Assembly: GCA_945836565.1 (NCBI GenBank)
Contig: CAMALN010000023.1
Span: 1 to 12,230, forward strand
DNA: 12,230 nt
DNA from: an uncultured Lachnospiraceae bacterium
GTDB taxonomy: Bacteria > Bacillota > Clostridia > Lachnospirales > Lachnospiraceae
Reading direction: 5' to 3'
The first letter of the stretch is position 1. The number at the start of each line of letters is the position of its first letter. The position numbers and the translations under genes are program-made. Shown here piece by piece: positions 8,870 through 12,230 of this stretch. The notes beneath the pieces were generated by a model. That model searched no databases. It was given only the letters and a program-made list of their open reading frames with translations, and was not told the DNA's origin.

Positions 8870-10843
8870 ATGGAGCGTGGCATTAACAAAAGAATAGTAA
8901 GATACGTTATAATTACAGTAATGATAGTAATTGCTATCATTGGGCTTGCTTTGGGAATATTGACGGGAGCGATGCTGTCGGTGAAGAATAAGACACTGTA
9001 TCGTGAGAGGACAAAGAATCTTGCAGATAACATACAGGCTTGGTATGACGAGCAGCTTATGGCGGTAGATATGATTATACAGAATATCGAGTATAATGAT
9101 ATGATTGCCAATCAGGACAAGTATGACATACAGGGATTTTTGGCAAACTGCCTTGCACACAACGAAACAGTATATGATTATTATGTATGTCTTGAGGATG
9201 ATAACAATTATTTTGGTGGTGGATGGGAGCCGGCACCGGGTGAGTTCCAGCCTAAGACCAGAGAGTATTACATAGAGGCTATGAAGTCGGATGAGCCGTA
9301 TATCTCGAGTGCATATGTAGATGCAGATACCGGAAGAATGGTTATCACGCTTTCGAAATGTATATACAGCGGAGGCAAGAGAGCAGGTATACTCGCAGTA
9401 GATATATTTATAGATGATATAACTGAGATGGCACAGTCGGCATTTAAGTCCTCAAAGGGCTATGCGGTGCTTGTTGACAGTGCCGGTGGTGTACTTACTC
9501 ATAAGGCCAATAAGTTCATACCATACGTAGACGAAAATGGCGAGGAGCATATAGCTGCATATAAGTCGGCCGGAATCTCGAAGAAGCTTATCGGAACAGA
9601 TAAGTTCAAGCTTGGCTTTGATTATGACAAAAAACTCAGGATATTCACTTCACATTACCTGGAGAATGAGGGACTTACAGTTATATATGCCACAAGCGCA
9701 TTTGAGTATTTTAAGGGTGTAATTATCTTTATTGTAGACATAATTATTATCTCTATCATAGCATTATTCTTGATAAGGAAGTCTATAAACAGCACATTGC
9801 TTCCGATGTTCTCACCTCTTAAGGAGCTCAATGATGTGGCATGCAATATGATGGAGGGTATACTTGATTATACTGCTACTTATAGAGGAAATGATGAGAT
9901 AGGTGCAGCCTGTATGTCCATAGAGGATTCGAATACAGCTATCCGTTCATACATACAGGATATGCAGGAAAAGCTCAGTGCTATGGAGAATGGTAACTTT
10001 AACGTAAGAGTTGATATGGATTACATAGGTGATTTTGCACCGCTTAAGGATAGTATCAACAGTATTGCCGTAGCTTTACAGGATGCGATGACCAAGATTC
10101 GAGACAGTGCGGAATGTGTATATTACAGTGCACAGAACGTGGCTGACGGTGCTGATTCTCTCGCTGAGGATGTTGCTTCTGTAACTGTTTTGGTAGACCA
10201 GGGTAGCACAGCAGTTGAGGATGTATCCGAGAAGTTCAACAGAAGCAAGCAGCTTGCTCAGGCATCCATGGAGCTTTCACAGGATACCATGCAGGAGCTT
10301 TCGGCAGGCTATGAGGAGATGCACCAGCTGCTTGAAGCTATGGAGAAGATATCTTCTACTTCAAATGAGATTGTAAATATTATTGAGACCATAAATAATA
10401 TTGCCAGCCAGACCAACCTTCTTGCCTTGAACTCTTCTATAGAGGCGGCAAGAGCAGGAGAGGCGGGAAGAGGCTTCTCGGTTGTTGCGGATTCTGTAAG
10501 AGACCTTGCAAACCAGACAGCAGATGCAGCCGTAAATATTACCCGTCTTATCGAGGTATCGAAGCAGGCTGTGGATGAGGGAAGCCGTCTGGCAGATTAC
10601 ACTGCACAGAAGCTTCAGATGATAGTTTCCAAGACTCAGGATGTAAATGATCACGTTCAGGAAATCGTGGAGGCTATTAACAGCGAGACTGAGATTATAT
10701 CAGAGGTTGGTGGAAACTTTAGAGAGATTTCAAGTCATACTATGAACAATTCAGCTACTTCGGAGGAATCAGTTGCACTTAGTAAGGAACTGTTCGACCA
10801 GGTTGAGCGTATGAAGGATGTAATCTCAAGATTCGAGGTTTAA
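8870..10843 (+). CDS. Methyl-accepting chemotaxis protein with dCache sensor
   Basis: Transmembrane chemoreceptor (657 aa) that signals through CheA/CheW; no che genes are in the window. Order: TM1 at about 12-36; extracytoplasmic double-Cache domain at about 40-280; TM2 at about 283-303; HAMP at about 304-357; a second HAMP-like stretch at about 370-410 (NGNFNVRVDMDYIGDFAPLK); then the long coiled-coil signalling domain. The kinase-control tip is the conserved INNIASQTNLLALNSSIEAARAGEAGRGFSVVADSVRDLA block (about 508-547, abbreviated key parts IEAARAGEAGRGF and VVADSVRDLA). In the sensor, Arg131, Tyr133, Tyr134, Tyr144 and Asp178 fall at positions resembling the amino-acid-binding dCache pattern, with Tyr where Trp is usual. 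Start: AAGGAGGG at 8857-8864. No CheW-binding pentapeptide at the C-terminus is evident. Confidence 0.93.
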   Translation: MERGINKRIVRYVIITVMIVIAIIGLALGILTGAMLSVKNKTLYRERTKNLADNIQAWYDEQLMAVDMIIQNIEYNDMIANQDKYDIQGFLANCLAHNETVYDYYVCLEDDNNYFGGGWEPAPGEFQPKTREYYIEAMKSDEPYISSAYVDADTGRMVITLSKCIYSGGKRAGILAVDIFIDDITEMAQSAFKSSKGYAVLVDSAGGVLTHKANKFIPYVDENGEEHIAAYKSAGISKKLIGTDKFKLGFDYDKKLRIFTSHYLENEGLTVIYATSAFEYFKGVIIFIVDIIIISIIALFLIRKSINSTLLPMFSPLKELNDVACNMMEGILDYTATYRGNDEIGAACMSIEDSNTAIRSYIQDMQEKLSAMENGNFNVRVDMDYIGDFAPLKDSINSIAVALQDAMTKIRDSAECVYYSAQNVADGADSLAEDVASVTVLVDQGSTAVEDVSEKFNRSKQLAQASMELSQDTMQELSAGYEEMHQLLEAMEKISSTSNEIVNIIETINNIASQTNLLALNSSIEAARAGEAGRGFSVVADSVRDLANQTADAAVNITRLIEVSKQAVDEGSRLADYTAQKLQMIVSKTQDVNDHVQEIVEAINSETEIISEVGGNFREISSHTMNNSATSEESVALSKELFDQVERMKDVISRFEV

Positions 10844-10904
10844 TTAAAAACTAAAATTTATTTTGCAAAATGATAAAATAATACTTTTATATTTTTGAAA
10901 AATG

Positions 10905-10913
10905 TGATAAAGT
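10905..10913 (+). promoter_or_regulatory. Possible extended -10 promoter for tRNA-Pro
   Basis: TGATAAAGT reads as TGn plus TAAAGT, an extended -10 element, about 40 bases before the tRNA. No convincing -35 lies at the matching distance. It is the best candidate I can see for the tRNA transcript, and weak. Confidence 0.3.
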
Positions 10914-10916
10914 AAC

Positions 10917-10943
10917 AGGTGCTGTGTGGTATGCATGGCACCT
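10917..10943 (+). other. Hairpin between the chemoreceptor gene and tRNA-Pro
   Basis: AGGTGCTGTG (10917-10926) pairs with CATGGCACCT (10934-10943): ten base pairs, two of them G-U, with a seven-base loop. No T-run follows, so it is not a typical intrinsic terminator. It could end the upstream transcript poorly, or be part of the tRNA precursor 5' leader, nine bases before the mature 5' end. Confidence 0.5.
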
Positions 10944-10951
10944 ATTAACTT

Positions 10952-11025
10952 CGATGCGTGGCTCAGCTTGGTAGAGCGCTGCGTTCGGGACGCAGAGGTC
11001 GCAGGTTCGAATCCTGTCGCATCGA
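10952..11025 (+). tRNA. tRNA-Pro, anticodon CGG
   Basis: A complete 74-base cloverleaf. Acceptor CGATGCG (10952-10958) pairs with CGCATCG (11018-11024), discriminator A at 11025, and the C1-G72 pair is typical of bacterial tRNA-Pro. D stem GCTC/GAGC, anticodon stem CTGCG/CGCAG with loop TTCGGGA giving anticodon CGG at 10986-10988, and T arm GCAGG-TTCGAAT-CCTGT with one G-U pair. CCA is not encoded; a T-run (TTTATTTTTTT) follows directly and may help end transcription. It reads CCG codons. Confidence 0.96.
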
Positions 11026-11038
11026 TTTATTTTTTTGC

Positions 11039-11066
11039 TTGACAAATTGATATATATGAGTATTGT
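11039..11066 (+). promoter_or_regulatory. Sigma-A type promoter for the trpA leader
   Basis: A perfect -35 TTGACA (11039-11044) is followed after 16 bases by TATTGT (11061-11066), 4 of 6 to the -10 consensus. A start near 11073 would place the whole T-box-like leader on the transcript and make trpA independent of the tRNA gene. Confidence 0.6.
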
Positions 11067-11090
11067 ATTTAGTAAGTTAATATTTTAAAC

Positions 11091-11239
11091 CGTTGAAGCG
11101 GAGATGAAGGCAGTTATGACCTTACAGAGAGTCCGGGAGGCTGAGAACCGGATGTGATACAGGCTGTCAAATGGACCGCGGGTAGCTGATATAGTTTATT
11201 CGTCCTTGACAGATTATCTCTGTCGAGGACTTTTTATTT
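11091..11239 (+). promoter_or_regulatory. T-box-like leader with Trp (UGG) specifier, noncanonical
   Basis: Stem I of a T-box riboswitch can be drawn by hand: GCGG (11098-11101) with CCGC (11176-11179); a specifier loop with AGATGAA (11102-11108) opposite AAATGGA (11169-11175), holding UGG followed by A; GGCAG (11109-11113) with CTGTC (11164-11168); CCT (11120-11122) with AGG (11161-11163); the AGAGAG bulge (11126-11131); TCCGG (11132-11136) with CCGGA (11148-11152); and distal loop GAGGCTGAGAA. UGG is the Trp codon and trpA lies downstream, which fits tRNA-Trp sensing. No stem III or separate AGGGTGGNACCGCG follows. The stretch TGGACCGCGG (11172-11181) itself resembles the T-box core minus one base. 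CTGTCAA (11164-11170) can pair with TTGACAG (11206-11212) of the terminator, giving an alternative antiterminator. Confidence 0.7.
11202..11239 (+). terminator. Intrinsic terminator (attenuator) before trpA
   Basis: GTCCTTGACAGA (11202-11213) pairs with TCTGTCGAGGAC (11219-11230) over twelve positions with one G-U pair and a five-base loop, followed by TTTTTATTT. It lies 55 bases before the trpA start, so it acts as an attenuator within the leader rather than an end-of-gene terminator. Confidence 0.85.
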
Positions 11240-11293
11240 GCTCGAAAATTCCGATAGAAACAGAATATTTTGCATATAGAGGGGAGGATATAT

Positions 11294-12064
11294 ATGAGTA
11301 GAATAGGAAAGGCATTTGAGTCAGGAAAGGCATTTATCCCGTTTATAACCTGCGGCGACCCGGACCTTGGGACCACCAAAAAGGCAGTACTCGAGATGGT
11401 TGCAAACGGCGCAGATATGATAGAGCTAGGTATCCCATTTTCAGACCCTACGGCAGAGGGCCCGGTTATCCAGAGTGCAAATGTAAGGGCATTGAGCGGC
11501 GGAGTGACTACGGATGATGTGTTCGAGCTTGTGAAGGAGCTTAGGAGGGAAATCGATATTCCGCTTGTGTTTATGACATATGCAAATGTGGTATTCTCGT
11601 ATGGCATCGACGAATTTCTAGCCAAATGCAACAGCTACGGAATAGACGGAATTATCCTTCCTGACCTTCCTTATGAGGAAAAGGAGGAGTTCGCACCGAC
11701 ATGCCGCAAATATGGTGTGGACCTGATATCTCTGATAGCACCTACCTCTGCTAACCGCATAGCTATGATAGCAAAGGAGGCAGAGGGCTTTATATACATC
11801 GTATCCAGTCTTGGCGTGACCGGAACCAGAAGCGAGATAAATACTGACCTTGCATCAATAGTTGAGGTAATCCGCAGCAGCACTGATGTGCCTTGCGCCA
11901 TAGGCTTTGGCATATCTACACCCGAGCAGGCAAAACGTATGGCCGACATAGCAGACGGAGCAATTGTAGGCTCAGCAATCGTTAAGTACCTCGAAAGATA
12001 CGGAAGAGAAGCTGCACCTTACATTGGTGAATATGTGAAAACCATGAAGGACGCAATAAGGTAG
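11294..12064 (+). CDS. trpA: Tryptophan synthase alpha chain
   Basis: Splits indole-3-glycerol phosphate to indole and glyceraldehyde 3-phosphate; indole then passes to TrpB. The protein is 256 aa, an intact (beta/alpha)8 barrel. Catalytic Glu49 of the E. coli enzyme corresponds to Glu44 in IELGIPFSDP. The second catalytic acid, Asp60, is Glu55 here (PTAEGPVIQ instead of PLADGPTIQ), a substitution I recall in other clostridial TrpA sequences. Later motifs include GIILPDLPYEE, LIAPTSANRI, YIVSSLGVTGTRSEI and the phosphate-binding GFGIS and GAIVGSAIVK. ATG 11294 is chosen because AGGGGAGG (11280-11287) is six bases upstream; a TTG at 11270 is in frame but unsupported. It stands alone: no trpB or other trp gene is adjacent, and the next gene is convergent. 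Control is probably by the upstream Trp-type leader. Confidence 0.96.
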   Translation: MSRIGKAFESGKAFIPFITCGDPDLGTTKKAVLEMVANGADMIELGIPFSDPTAEGPVIQSANVRALSGGVTTDDVFELVKELRREIDIPLVFMTYANVVFSYGIDEFLAKCNSYGIDGIILPDLPYEEKEEFAPTCRKYGVDLISLIAPTSANRIAMIAKEAEGFIYIVSSLGVTGTRSEINTDLASIVEVIRSSTDVPCAIGFGISTPEQAKRMADIADGAIVGSAIVKYLERYGREAAPYIGEYVKTMKDAIR

Positions 12065-12065
12065 A

Positions 12066-12108
12066 CCAATGGGGACAGGAAAAGTGGCTCTTTTCCTGTC
12101 CCCATTGG
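12066..12108. repeat. Perfect 19-bp palindrome between convergent genes
   Basis: CCAATGGGGACAGGAAAAG (12066-12084) is followed by a five-base loop and its exact reverse complement (12090-12108). It begins two bases after the trpA stop codon and lies between trpA and a convergent gene, so a bidirectional transcription stop is likely even though no clear T-run is present on either side. The GGGGACAGG...CCTGTCCCC core also resembles a palindrome I recall as dispersed in many bacterial genomes. Confidence 0.85.
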
Positions 12109-12132
12109 CTTTCATAATATTTTTGAGAATAG

Positions 12133-12230
12133 CTACTCTGTGATATTAGTTATTTTCCACTGACCATCTGCTTTGTTACAAATAATCTTTGCGTCAAAAG
12201 AGAATACATAATCATTAACATCCTCGTCAA
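12133..12230 (-). CDS. 3' end of an unidentified gene (partial)
   Basis: Reading the - strand from 12228 gives 31 codons to a TAG stop at 12135-12133, with C-terminus ending in KADGQWKITNITE. The DGxWKI pattern close to the C-terminus is common in small secreted or lipoprotein domains of the DUF4878/NTF2-like kind, but too little is present to assign a family. The gene runs off the right edge and converges on trpA. Confidence 0.55.
   Translation of the reverse strand, partial: DEDVNDYVFSFDAKIICNKADGQWKITNITE

Noticed and set aside
10952..11025. tRNA gene as an attachment site for an integrated element
   Set aside because: No integrase, no repeated tRNA 3' end and no foreign-looking genes lie beside it; trpA follows.
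11137..11147. CTGAGA motif suggesting a TPP riboswitch ahead of trpA
   Set aside because: The second TPP half (CTGATC, TAATGCC, GCGTAGGGA) is absent, while the surrounding AGAGAG bulge, stem and UGG specifier fit a T-box stem I.

Overview
The window looks like chromosomal DNA of a Clostridia-class Firmicute, most likely a Lachnospiraceae member. The basis is protein style, strong AGGAGG-type ribosome binding sites, moderate G+C by eye, a T-box-like leader, and a tRNA gene without encoded CCA. Genus cannot be fixed from the sequence alone. Almost everything is on the + strand; only a gene fragment at the right edge is on the - strand.

Layout. 21-901: a low-molecular-weight protein-tyrosine phosphatase and an unrecognised 128-aa protein, probably one operon. 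1054-1734: an AlkD-like HEAT-repeat DNA alkylation repair protein. 1761-8227: an F-type ATP synthase operon with a good sigma-A promoter and a structured leader, in the order atpB-atpE-atpF-atpA-atpG-atpD-atpC (a, c, b, alpha, gamma, beta, epsilon). 8257-10843: a zinc-ribbon, single-membrane-segment protein with tandem 17-residue repeats, then a dCache chemoreceptor; no terminator was seen separating them from the atp genes. 10952-11025: tRNA-Pro(CGG). 11039-12064: promoter, Trp-type T-box-like leader with intrinsic terminator, and a stand-alone trpA. 12066-12108: a perfect 19-bp palindrome, then the 3' end of a convergent gene.

The most unusual system is the ATP synthase. There is no atpH (delta) gene. 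Instead the alpha protein carries about 100 extra N-terminal residues that resemble the C-terminal, b-binding half of delta, so a delta fragment appears fused to alpha, which exists in three copies per enzyme. The c subunit has what looks like a cleavable signal peptide followed by an acidic tail, and gamma ends in an extra basic tail. Together these suggest a remodelled stator and rotor rather than a decayed operon, because the catalytic and ion-path residues checked in a, c, alpha and beta are present.

The second notable element is the trpA leader. It folds on paper into a T-box stem I with AGAGAG bulge, distal loop and a UGG (Trp) specifier, but no separate downstream T-box/antiterminator module follows. 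The same UGGACCGCG stretch resembles a T-box core that is one base short, and its flank can pair with the 5' arm of the terminator, so specifier and antiterminator seem merged or partly deleted.
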